Shown here: one piece after another, positions 24,476 to 34,506 of the stretch
Layout of the letters: each line of letters starts with the position of its first letter
Position numbering within the stretch: position 1 is the stretch's first letter
Assembly (NCBI RefSeq): GCF_002786325.1
Contig: NZ_PGTB01000021.1
Location: forward strand, 1-42,605
Source of the DNA: Pseudooceanicola lipolyticus
GTDB lineage: Bacteria > Pseudomonadota > Alphaproteobacteria > Rhodobacterales > Rhodobacteraceae
DNA length: 42,605 nt
Direction: 5' to 3'
Notes under the pieces: model-generated
The model's input: only the letters and a program-made list of their open reading frames with translations
What the model was told of the DNA's origin: nothing
The model's database searches: none
Made by a program: the position numbers and the translations under genes

Positions 24476-25618
24476 ATGGACTTTGCCCTGAGCGAGGAAC
24501 AGACCGCCATTTTCGACATGGCGCGGGATTTCGGACAGGAAAAAATCGCCCCCTTTGCCCGGCAATGGGAAAAGGACGGCACCATTCCCAAATCGCTCTG
24601 GCTTGAGGTCGGCGCCTTGGGGTTTGGCGGCATCTATGTCTCGGAAGAGGCCGGAGGCGCGGGCCTGTCGCGGCTGGATGCGACGCTGATCTTCGAGGCG
24701 CTCAGCATGGCCTGCCCGTCGGTGGCGGCCTTCCTGTCGATCCACAACATGTGCGCCCGGATGATCGACGCCTTCGGCAGCGACGCGCTGAAGGATCGGG
24801 TGCTGGCCAGCGCGGTGTCGATGGAAACCGTGCTGTCCTATTGCCTGACCGAACCCGGCGCCGGATCGGACGCCGCGGCGTTGAAAACGCGGGCCGAGCG
24901 CAGCAATGACGGCTATGTGCTGAACGGGTCCAAGGCATTCATCTCGGGCGGCAGCTATTCCGACGCCTATGTCTGCATGGTGCGCACCGGCGAGGACGGC
25001 CCCCGCGGTATTTCGACCCTCTATGTCGAGGATGGCGCACCCGGCCTGAGCTTTGGCGCGCTTGAGGACAAGATGGGCTGGCGCAGCCAGCCCACCGCGC
25101 AGGTGCAATTCGATGATTGCAAGGTGCCGGCGGAAAACCTGGTTGGCGTCGAAGGCGACGGTTTCAAATACGCGATGATCGGGCTGGATGGCGGACGGCT
25201 GAACATCTCGGCCTGTTCGCTGGGCGCGGCGCAGGCGGCGATGGACGCAACCCTGACCTATATGGGCGAACGCAAGGCATTCGGCAAAAGCATCGACCAG
25301 TTCCAGGCGCTGCAATTCCGGCTGGCCGATATGGAGATCGAGCTGCAGGCGGCGCGCACCTTCCTGCGCCAGGCGGCCTGGAAGCTGGACCAGAAACATC
25401 CCGACGCCACCAAGTTCTGCGCGATGGCCAAGAAATTCGTCACCGAGGCCGGCTCGCGCATCGTCAACCAGTGCCTGCAGCTGCATGGCGGCTATGGCTA
25501 TCTGGCCGATTACGGAATCGAAAAGCTGGTGCGCGACCTGCGGGTGCACGAAATCCTGGAGGGCACCAACGAGATCATGCGCCTGATCACCGTCCGTTCG
25601 CTGCTGGCCGCACGATGA
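24476..25618 (+). CDS. Isobutyryl-CoA dehydrogenase (acyl-CoA dehydrogenase family)
   Basis: A 380-residue FAD-dependent acyl-CoA dehydrogenase. It has the N-terminal helical domain (MDFALSEEQTAIFDMARDFG), the FAD motif YCLTEPGAGSDAAALKT, the second signature QLHGGYGYLADYGIEKLVRD and the catalytic glutamate E362 in EILEGTNEIMR. Its place directly before 3-hydroxyisobutyryl-CoA hydrolase and mmsB makes isobutyryl-CoA, the valine intermediate, the most likely substrate, giving methacrylyl-CoA; electrons pass to ETF. Close relatives acting on 2-methylbutyryl-CoA or short straight-chain acyl-CoA cannot be excluded from sequence alone. It overlaps the next gene by ATGA. Confidence 0.9.
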   Translation: MDFALSEEQTAIFDMARDFGQEKIAPFARQWEKDGTIPKSLWLEVGALGFGGIYVSEEAGGAGLSRLDATLIFEALSMACPSVAAFLSIHNMCARMIDAFGSDALKDRVLASAVSMETVLSYCLTEPGAGSDAAALKTRAERSNDGYVLNGSKAFISGGSYSDAYVCMVRTGEDGPRGISTLYVEDGAPGLSFGALEDKMGWRSQPTAQVQFDDCKVPAENLVGVEGDGFKYAMIGLDGGRLNISACSLGAAQAAMDATLTYMGERKAFGKSIDQFQALQFRLADMEIELQAARTFLRQAAWKLDQKHPDATKFCAMAKKFVTEAGSRIVNQCLQLHGGYGYLADYGIEKLVRDLRVHEILEGTNEIMRLITVRSLLAAR

Positions 25619-26646
25619 GCGATCTCGACATCCGAGTTCAGGGCCGCGCCGGGCGCATCACCCTGACCCGCCCCAAGGCGCTGAACGCGCTGAGCTATGA
25701 CATGTGCCTGGCGCTGGACGCGGCGCTGAAGGCCTGGCGCGATGACGACCGCGTTGCGCTGATCATCCTGGATGCCGAGGGTGAAAAGGCGTTCTGCGCC
25801 GGCGGCGATATCGCCCAGCTGTATGACACCGGAACGGCCGGCGACTACGGTTACGCCCGCCGCTTCTGGCGGGACGAATACCGCATGAATGCCCGGCTGG
25901 CGGAATATCCCAAGCCGGTGGTCAGCCTGATGCAGGGGTTCGTGATGGGCGGCGGCGTCGGCATCGGCTGTCACGGTTCGCATCGGGTGGTGGGCGACAG
26001 CACCCGCATCGCCATGCCGGAAACCGGCATCGGCCTGGTGCCGGATGTCGGCGGCTCGCTGCTGCTGGCCGGGGCGCCCGGACGGCTGGGCGAATATCTG
26101 GGCCTCACCACCGCACGGATGGGACCCGGCGACGCGATCCGCGCCGGCTTTGCCGACCACTACCTGCCGGAACAGGATTGGCCCGGCCTGGTGGAGCGGC
26201 TCTGCGCCACCGGCGAGCTTGCCGCGCTGACCGAGGCCACGAGCCCCGCTCCGGAAGCCGTCTATGCCGCGCAAACGCAGCGGATCGACCGGATCTTCGG
26301 CGCCGGTGACATCACCGCGATCCGCGCCGCGGCCGAGTCCGATGACTGCGACTTTGCCCGTGACGCCGCCAAGGCGCTGAACCGCAACTCGCCGCTGTCG
26401 ATGGCGCTGACGCTGGACATGCTGGACCGGCTGCGCCCCGCGGCCACCATTCGCGACGCCCTGCGGCAGGAATACCGCGCCACCTGGCGCGTGATCGAAC
26501 ATGGCGACTTTCTCGAAGGCATCCGCGCGCAGATCATCGACAAGGACCGCAACCCGAAATGGCGCTATGCTGACGCGGTGGTTCCCGCATCGGTGGTCAC
26601 CGACCTGCTGGCGCCGCTGGGCGAAGACGAACTGACATTTGACTGA
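25615..26646 (+). CDS. 3-hydroxyisobutyryl-CoA hydrolase (enoyl-CoA hydratase family)
   Basis: A 343-residue crotonase-fold protein. The ATG at 25615 overlaps the previous stop (ATGA). The oxyanion-hole segments FCAGGDIAQLYDTG and GFVMGGGVGIGCHGSHR and the motif MPETGIGLVPDVGGS are those of 3-hydroxyisobutyryl-CoA hydrolases, which carry the catalytic Glu and Asp in this segment; the extra C-terminal domain beyond residue 240 also fits that subgroup rather than a 260-residue hydratase. It hydrolyses 3-hydroxyisobutyryl-CoA to free 3-hydroxyisobutyrate, the substrate of the next enzyme. No separate methacrylyl-CoA hydratase gene is present here; a general enoyl-CoA hydratase encoded elsewhere would supply that step. 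Confidence 0.9.
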   Translation: MSDLDIRVQGRAGRITLTRPKALNALSYDMCLALDAALKAWRDDDRVALIILDAEGEKAFCAGGDIAQLYDTGTAGDYGYARRFWRDEYRMNARLAEYPKPVVSLMQGFVMGGGVGIGCHGSHRVVGDSTRIAMPETGIGLVPDVGGSLLLAGAPGRLGEYLGLTTARMGPGDAIRAGFADHYLPEQDWPGLVERLCATGELAALTEATSPAPEAVYAAQTQRIDRIFGAGDITAIRAAAESDDCDFARDAAKALNRNSPLSMALTLDMLDRLRPAATIRDALRQEYRATWRVIEHGDFLEGIRAQIIDKDRNPKWRYADAVVPASVVTDLLAPLGEDELTFD

Positions 26647-26658
26647 GGGAAGAGCATC

Positions 26659-27531
26659 ATGAATATCGGATTTATCGGCCTCGGCAACATGGGCGGACCG
26701 ATGGCCGCCAACCTGGCCAAGGCCGGACATAACGTCACCGGCTTTGACATGGCGGATGTCTCGATCGAGGGCGTCGAAATGGCGGCGAGTGCCGCCGAGG
26801 CGGTGACCGATCAGGACGTGGTCATCACCATGCTGCCCAATGGTGCAATCCTGCGCAGCGTCGCGGCCGAGATCATCCCGGCAATGAAACGCGGCGCGGT
26901 GTTCATCGACTGCTCGACCGTCGATGTCGACAGCGCCCGCGCCGTCGCCGCCGATGCCGAGGCGGCCAGCCTGCTGCTGGTCGACGCGCCGGTCTCGGGC
27001 GGTGTCGGCGGCGCGCAGGCCGGCACCCTGACCTTCATGGCGGGTGGCTCGGATGCCGGGTTCAAGAAGGCCGAACCGCTGTTCGAGGTGATGGGCCAGA
27101 AGGCGGTGCATTGCGGCGGCCCCGGTGCCGGCCAATCCGCCAAGATCTGCAACAACATGATCCTGGGCGCCACCATGATCGCCACCTGCGAGGCCTTTGC
27201 CCTGGCCGACAAGCTGGGGCTGGACCGGCAAAAGATGTTCGACGTGGTGTCGACCTCATCCGGCTATTCCTGGTCGATGAACGCCTATTGCCCGGCGCCC
27301 GGCGTCGGCCCGCAAAGCCCGGCGGATAATGACTACAAGCCCGGCTTTGCCGCCGAGTTGATGCTGAAGGATCTGCGGCTCAGCCAGCAGGCCGCCGCCA
27401 GCGCCGATGCCGACACCCCGATGGGGGCGCTGGCCGAAACGCTTTACGCCCGCTTTGTCGAAGAAGAAGGCGGCAAGGGGCGCGATTTCTCGGCCATGCT
27501 GCCGCGGTTCGAAAAGCGCGGGCGCGGATAA
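26659..27531 (+). CDS. mmsB: 3-hydroxyisobutyrate dehydrogenase
   Basis: A 290-residue NAD-dependent beta-hydroxyacid dehydrogenase that oxidises 3-hydroxyisobutyrate to methylmalonate semialdehyde, the substrate of MmsA encoded at 19164-20663. It has the Rossmann start GFIGLGNMGGPMAANLAKAG, the substrate motif DAPVSGGVGGAQAGTL and the catalytic lysine in GQSAKICNNMILG (about residue 171). GAGGGAAG is its ribosome-binding site, 12 bp after the hydrolase stop. It closes the three-gene operon, with a hairpin downstream. Confidence 0.95.
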   Translation: MNIGFIGLGNMGGPMAANLAKAGHNVTGFDMADVSIEGVEMAASAAEAVTDQDVVITMLPNGAILRSVAAEIIPAMKRGAVFIDCSTVDVDSARAVAADAEAASLLLVDAPVSGGVGGAQAGTLTFMAGGSDAGFKKAEPLFEVMGQKAVHCGGPGAGQSAKICNNMILGATMIATCEAFALADKLGLDRQKMFDVVSTSSGYSWSMNAYCPAPGVGPQSPADNDYKPGFAAELMLKDLRLSQQAAASADADTPMGALAETLYARFVEEEGGKGRDFSAMLPRFEKRGRG

Positions 27532-27555
27532 CCACATCGCCTCGCGAAACAAGTG

Positions 27556-27590
27556 CGCCGCCAGCCTTCTGGCGGCGTGTTGGCGTTTTT
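27556..27590 (+). terminator. Probable terminator of the valine operon
   Basis: Arms CGCCGCCA (27556-27563) and TGGCGGCG (27570-27577) with a 6-nt loop, 25 bp after the mmsB stop. The T5 run (27586-27590) is 8 bp past the stem, farther than ideal, so efficiency is uncertain. Confidence 0.55.
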
Positions 27591-27674
27591 GCGCAGAAAT
27601 CCGCAACTCGGGAAGGTTTCAGCAACGGAAACTGGCGCCTGCGCGTTTTACTTACATCAGAACGCGAGGAAACC

Positions 27675-28103
27675 ATGAAACTCAACCCTATCGTATTGCT
27701 CACCTGTGGCGCCCTTTTGGCCCTGCCCGCCACCGTTCAGGCGGCACCGGACTTTCAGAAAACGGGGCACGGCGCGGAGGTGGTAAAGGCCGCTGGCTGC
27801 CCGCCCGGCCTGGCCAAGAAGGGCAATGGCTGTCAGCCGCCGGGGCTTGCGAAACAGCCGCAGCGCGACCGCGACGATAACGCCTACCAAAACGGTTACC
27901 AAGACGGCCATGTCGACGCGCTGCGCGGCTATCGCATCGGCGACCGCATCCAACGGGATTACGTGGTGATCGAACGCACCGCGCGCCACGGTCTGGACCC
28001 GAACGGCACCTATTACCGCGTCAATGGCGGGGTGTACCAGGTCGACCGCCAGACGCGCGAGATCCTCGGCATCATCGGTCTTGCCGCGCGCGTCCTGAAC
28101 TGA
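27675..28103 (+). CDS. Small exported protein with CPPGLAKK-type repeats
   Basis: A 142-residue protein with a clear signal peptide (MKLNPIVLLTCGALLALPAT, cleavage after VQA near 23). The mature N-terminus has two related motifs, GCPPGLAKKGNGC and QPPGLAKQ, then an acidic spacer DRDDNAYQNGYQDGH and a C-terminal domain with YYRVNGGVYQVDRQTREIL. The PPGLAK motifs and the late YRVNGGVYQVD pattern recall periplasmic RcnB-like proteins of alphaproteobacteria, but I cannot prove membership. Genes of this type found beside uvrA are sometimes wrongly named excinuclease subunits; there is no nuclease motif. It is convergent with uvrA, 34 bp apart. Confidence 0.75.
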   Translation: MKLNPIVLLTCGALLALPATVQAAPDFQKTGHGAEVVKAAGCPPGLAKKGNGCQPPGLAKQPQRDRDDNAYQNGYQDGHVDALRGYRIGDRIQRDYVVIERTARHGLDPNGTYYRVNGGVYQVDRQTREILGIIGLAARVLN

Positions 28104-28111
28104 CGACGGAT

Positions 28112-28135
28112 CAGGGCGTCCTGCCGGGCGCCCTG
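28112..28135. terminator. Hairpin between the exported-protein gene and uvrA
   Basis: Arms CAGGGCG (28112-28118) and CGCCCTG (28129-28135) around a 10-nt loop fill most of the 34-bp gap between the two convergent genes. There is no clear T-run on either strand, so it is only a possible terminator. Confidence 0.4.
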
Positions 28136-28137
28136 TC

Positions 28138-31020
<2,883 letters not shown>

Positions 31021-31083
31021 GCTGCCCCCGTTAACGAGATGTAGACATATGTCTGCTGGCCCGAATCTCCAACAGAAAAATGC

Positions 31084-31098
31084 GAACGTAAAGAGAAC
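31084..31098 (-). promoter_or_regulatory. LexA (SOS) box of uvrA
   Basis: The plus strand reads GAAC-N7-GAAC (31084-31098), which on the uvrA strand is GTTC-N7-GTTC, the direct-repeat LexA site of alphaproteobacteria. It lies 64-78 bp upstream of the uvrA ATG, inside the 81-bp gap after the MFS stop. A perfect 12-bp palindrome AGACATATGTCT follows at 31043-31054. Confidence 0.85.
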
Positions 31099-31101
31099 AT
31101 C

Positions 31102-32286
31102 CTAGGCAAGCTGCCGCCGCCGCCGGCCCGCCAGCAGCAGATGCAGCAAAAAGCCGCAGGAATAGAGCGCGATGGCAAACAGCAGGAAGCCGCCGATGCC
31201 GGCCTGGGCCAGCAAAACCGCCAGCAGCGGCGTGCCGCAGGTGGTGCCGACATTGCCCATCTGCGCCAGCGCGCCATTGGCCTGGGCCTGCGCCTCGGCC
31301 CCGGTATTCAGCTGCGGGATCGCGGCAAAGCTGGCCCCCTGTACCGGGCCCAGCGCCAGGGCCAGCGCCAGATAGGGCCAGACCTGGCCGGGGAAGGCCC
31401 AGACCGCCAGGCTGGCCAGCAGGCAGGCGGCAAAGCCCGCCTGGATCACTGTCACCGCCGGAAAGCGGCGCAGCAGCCAGACTCCCAGCGTCATCGACGC
31501 CAGGATACCGCTCAGCGGCATCAGCCCGACCACCATGTCGCGGCTGCCCGGCGGCAAGAAGCGCGGCATCAGCGTCAGGATCGCCACCCAGGACCCGGCA
31601 TAGCAGACCCAGCCCAGCGCCGGCGCCGAAAGGTGCGGCGACCGGTAGATGCGGATATGGTCGCGCAGCACCGAACGCAGGCTGATCGCGCTGCCGCCAC
31701 GCGCCACCAGGTCGCGCGGCAGCAGCACCGCAACCAGCCCCGCCATCGCCGCCATATAGGCCCCATGCGCGGCATATAACGCGCCGGTGCCCCAGGCCCG
31801 CGCCAGCGGCAGGCCCAGCCAGACCAGCAGCGCAAACGCGACGCCAAAAAACGTCGACCACAGTGACAGGGTGAAGCCGCGGTGCCGCTCGGCGCTCAGC
31901 TGCGCGATCAGCGTCGGCGCTGCCACCACGATGGCCAGGTGCGAGGCGCCCTCGACCACACGGCTGGCCAGGAACAGGCCCAGCGGCGGCAACAGCGCCT
32001 GCCAGGCCGACACCGCCGCCCCCAGCGCCAGCGCCGCGATCAGCGCCCGGCGATAGCCGATGCGCGAGACGATCAGCCCGGCGGTTACCCCGAACAGGAT
32101 GCCGACGAAGCCCACCAGCGACACGGCAAAGCCCAGCAGCGCGCCTGCCGTGCCATAATGCTCGGCCAGCATCTGGAACGAGACCGAAACCTTGCCGAAC
32201 TGCGCCGCCGCCCCCAGCCCCGCGGCCCAGAGGCTGAGAACGACAAGCCAGTTGGTTCGGGTTCCGGGCAAGGACGGAGCGGTCAT
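31102..32286 (-). CDS. MFS transporter
   Basis: A 394-residue major facilitator with about 12 hydrophobic segments. The start at 32286 (MTAPSLPGTRTNWLVVLSLW) puts the first helix at the expected distance; a longer frame to 32442 adds a basic, non-membrane stretch. An MFS loop 2-3 pattern is visible in VSRIGYRRALIAALALGAA, and SLWSTFFGVAFALLVWLGLP and LALALGPVQGASFAAIPQL are in the two halves. It resembles CynX/NimT-like or drug and metabolite permeases, but the substrate cannot be told. It is divergent from the DUF892 gene across 200 bp, and uvrA follows on the same strand with its own SOS promoter. Confidence 0.88.
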   Translation of the reverse strand: MTAPSLPGTRTNWLVVLSLWAAGLGAAAQFGKVSVSFQMLAEHYGTAGALLGFAVSLVGFVGILFGVTAGLIVSRIGYRRALIAALALGAAVSAWQALLPPLGLFLASRVVEGASHLAIVVAAPTLIAQLSAERHRGFTLSLWSTFFGVAFALLVWLGLPLARAWGTGALYAAHGAYMAAMAGLVAVLLPRDLVARGGSAISLRSVLRDHIRIYRSPHLSAPALGWVCYAGSWVAILTLMPRFLPPGSRDMVVGLMPLSGILASMTLGVWLLRRFPAVTVIQAGFAACLLASLAVWAFPGQVWPYLALALALGPVQGASFAAIPQLNTGAEAQAQANGALAQMGNVGTTCGTPLLAVLLAQAGIGGFLLFAIALYSCGFLLHLLLAGRRRRQLA

Positions 32287-32379
32287 GAAATGGCGAGTAG
32301 AGCGACGGCGACGAATCCGCAAGCGGCAGCTAGCGTCGGCGCTTCTCCACCCATGCGGAACATCGTGCCGCGGTGGCAC

Positions 32380-32405
32380 GGAACCCAGAAGCCCGCAACG
32401 CGGTT
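32380..32405 (+). promoter_or_regulatory. Possible EcfG-type stress promoter before the DUF892 gene
   Basis: GGAAC (32380-32384), 17 bp, then GGTT (32402-32405) comes close to the GGAAC-N16/17-CGTT promoter of the alphaproteobacterial general-stress sigma factor. The 5' leader would be about 75 nt. The second element has one mismatch and the GSR system is not universal in Rhodobacterales, so this is tentative. Confidence 0.35.
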
Positions 32406-32486
32406 TGAAGCTCGCGGCACCGCGTTCGAAAGTGGATTTCAAAGGACGGAGCGTGCTGTTTTCTGCATCCCCGAAAGGACCATAAA

Positions 32487-32993
32487 ATGGCCAAGACCAA
32501 GACCTTGCACGACCTCTTTCTGGACACGCTGAAAGACGTCTATTACGCCGAAAAGAAGATCCTGAAATCGCTGCCGAAGATGAAGCGCGCCGCTCAATCG
32601 GAAGCGTTGAAACAGGCCTTCGAGAAACATCACGCCGAAACGGAAGGCCAGATCGAAAGGCTGCAGCAGGTGTTCGACCTGCTGGACAAGCCGGCGCGCG
32701 GCAAGACCTGCGATGCCATCGAAGGTCTGATCGACGAGGCGGAGGAAATCATCGACGAGTTCAAGTCAAGCCCGGCGCTTGATGCCGGGTTGATATCCTC
32801 CGCGCAGGCTGTCGAGCATTACGAGATCGCCCGTTACGGCACCCTGATCCGCTGGGCCGAGGAACTGGGCATGAAAGACGCCGCCAAACTGCTCGACGAG
32901 ACCCTCCAGCAAGAGAGCAAGACGGACGAAACCCTCTCCGAGCTGGCAGACGCGACGGTGAACGACGCCGCCAAGGAACCGGAAGAGGCGTAA
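32487..32993 (+). CDS. DUF892 (YciE/YciF) ferritin-like protein
   Basis: A 168-residue all-helical protein opening TLHDLFLDTLKDVYYAEKKI, the signature of the DUF892/YciF family. Candidate di-iron ligands of the four-helix bundle are the Glu in YYAEKKI, the E-x-x-H-like pair in KHHAETEGQ, and QAVEHYEIARYGTL in the second half, followed by a hydrophilic, alanine-rich C-terminus. Members are induced by osmotic, acid or general stress in several bacteria and are thought to be rubrerythrin-like, but the reaction is not known to me. AAGGA precedes the start at 8 bp. It ends at an excellent bidirectional terminator. Confidence 0.9.
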   Translation: MAKTKTLHDLFLDTLKDVYYAEKKILKSLPKMKRAAQSEALKQAFEKHHAETEGQIERLQQVFDLLDKPARGKTCDAIEGLIDEAEEIIDEFKSSPALDAGLISSAQAVEHYEIARYGTLIRWAEELGMKDAAKLLDETLQQESKTDETLSELADATVNDAAKEPEEA

Positions 32994-33000
32994 ACGCAAA

Positions 33001-33026
33001 CCGGCGCAGGGCTGACCCTGCGCCGG
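33001..33026. terminator. Strong bidirectional hairpin between DUF892 gene and lpdA
   Basis: Perfect 11-bp arms CCGGCGCAGGG (33001-33011) and CCCTGCGCCGG (33016-33026) with a CTGA loop, in the 55-bp gap between the convergent genes. The flanks give only short T-rich stretches (TTTGCGTTT on the minus strand), but the stem is very stable. Confidence 0.8.
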
Positions 33027-33048
33027 CACGTGCTACTCGAAAATTAAC

Positions 33049-34443
33049 TTAGATATGGACCACACGGTCATAGGCATCCAGCACCGATTCATGCATCATT
33101 TCGCTGAGCGTCGGATGCGGGAACACGGTTTCCATCAGCTCGGCTTCGGTGGTTTCCAGAGTGCGGCCGACGATATAGCCCTGGATCAGTTCGGTCACTT
33201 CCGCCCCAACCATATGCGCGCCCAGCAGCTCGCCGGTCTTGGCGTCGAAGACCGTCTTGATCATGCCCTCGGGCTCGCCCAGCGCAATGGCCTTGCCGTT
33301 GCCGATAAACGGGAAGCGGCCGACCTTGACCTGGTGCCCAAGTTCTTTCGCCTTGGCCTCGGTATAGCCGACCGATGCGACCTGAGGCTGGCAATAGGTG
33401 CAGCCGGCGATGGCCTCGGGGCGCACCGGATGCGGATGGCCGCCGGCGATCAGTTCCGCCACCATGACGCCTTCGTGGCTGGCCTTGTGGGCCAGCCAGG
33501 GCGCGCCGGCGACATCGCCGATGGCAAACAGCCCTTCGACGCCGGTGCGACAATATTCATCCACCACCACATGGGTACGGTCGATTTTCACCCCCAGTTT
33601 CTCCAGCCCCAGATCCTCGACATTGCCGACGATGCCCACCGCCGAAATCACCGTGTCGAAATCGATCTTCTCGGTTTTGCCGCCGGCCTCGATATGCGCC
33701 GTCACCTTGCCCTTGCCGCGGTCCAGCTGCTTGACGCTGGCCTTTTCCATGATCTTCATGCCCTGCTTGGTGAACTGCTTCTTGGCAAAGGCGCTGATCT
33801 CGGCGTCTTCCACCGGCAGGATGCGGTCCATCACCTCGACCACCGTGGTTTCGGCGCCCAGCGTGTTGTAGAAACTGGCAAACTCGATGCCGATCGCACC
33901 CGAGCCGATGACCAGCAGCTTTTTCGGCATCCGCGGCGGCTGCAACGCGTGTTTATAGGTCCAGACCAGATCGCCATCGGCCTCCAGCCCCGGCAATGCG
34001 CGGGCGCGCGCACCGGTGGCGAGGATGATGTTCTTGGCGGTCAGCTCTTCGCTGCCCTTGTCGGTCTTGACGCTGACCTTGCCCTTGGCCGGCAAGGTCG
34101 CCGCGCCCATCACCACGTCGATCTTGTTCTTTTTCATCAGGTGGCTGACACCGCCCGACAGTTGTTTCGCCACCCCGCGCGAACGCTTGATCACCGCATC
34201 GATGTCGTAACCGATCTTCTCGGCGCTGAGGCCGAAATCCTTGGCCCGCTCCATCAGGTGAAACACCTCGGCCGAACGCAGCAGCGCCTTGGTCGGGATA
34301 CAGCCCCAGTTCAGGCAGATGCCGCCCATATGCTCGCGTTCGACAATTACGGTCTTCAACCCCAGCTGAGCCGCGCGGATGGCGGCGACATAGCCGCCGG
34401 GCCCGGCGCCGATTACGATCAGGTCATAGGATTTGGCAGCCAT
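33049..34443 (-). CDS. lpdA: Dihydrolipoyl dehydrogenase (E3)
   Basis: A 464-residue flavoprotein disulfide reductase that reoxidises dihydrolipoyl groups of 2-oxoacid dehydrogenase or glycine cleavage complexes with NAD. It opens with the FAD motif IVIGAGPGGYVAAIRAAQLG, has the redox-active pair in GGICLNWGCIPTKALL, an NAD motif VIGSGAIGIEFASFY, the second FAD motif GLFAIGDVAGAPWLAHKA and the C-terminal HPTLSEMMHES that carries the catalytic His-Glu of the dimer. No E1 or E2 gene is adjacent, so it may serve several complexes. The branched-chain 2-oxoacid route feeding the valine genes would need such an E3, which is only a loose link. A dyad lies 28-49 bp upstream. Confidence 0.96.
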   Translation of the reverse strand: MAAKSYDLIVIGAGPGGYVAAIRAAQLGLKTVIVEREHMGGICLNWGCIPTKALLRSAEVFHLMERAKDFGLSAEKIGYDIDAVIKRSRGVAKQLSGGVSHLMKKNKIDVVMGAATLPAKGKVSVKTDKGSEELTAKNIILATGARARALPGLEADGDLVWTYKHALQPPRMPKKLLVIGSGAIGIEFASFYNTLGAETTVVEVMDRILPVEDAEISAFAKKQFTKQGMKIMEKASVKQLDRGKGKVTAHIEAGGKTEKIDFDTVISAVGIVGNVEDLGLEKLGVKIDRTHVVVDEYCRTGVEGLFAIGDVAGAPWLAHKASHEGVMVAELIAGGHPHPVRPEAIAGCTYCQPQVASVGYTEAKAKELGHQVKVGRFPFIGNGKAIALGEPEGMIKTVFDAKTGELLGAHMVGAEVTELIQGYIVGRTLETTEAELMETVFPHPTLSEMMHESVLDAYDRVVHI

Positions 34444-34470
34444 GTGCGTCCCTCGGGCAAGCTGGTTCAG

Positions 34471-34492
34471 AAACTAGTTTACCATTAAACTA
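34471..34492. promoter_or_regulatory. Overlapping palindromes upstream of lpdA
   Basis: TAGTTTA (34475-34481) and TAAACTA (34486-34492) form a perfect dyad around CCAT, overlapping a second 10-bp palindrome AAACTAGTTT (34471-34480). AAACTA thus occurs twice, 16 bp apart. The cluster is AT-rich in a GC-rich setting and lies 28-49 bp upstream of the lpdA start, a typical operator position. I cannot name the regulator. Confidence 0.5.
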
Positions 34493-34506
34493 AATTCCGC
34501 AACGCA

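Noticed and set aside
33055-34488. 477-codon frame opposite lpdA, and similar frames opposite the MFS and queA genes
   Set aside because: All mirror conserved enzymes on the other strand; composition is H/R/Q/G-rich with no recognisable domain.
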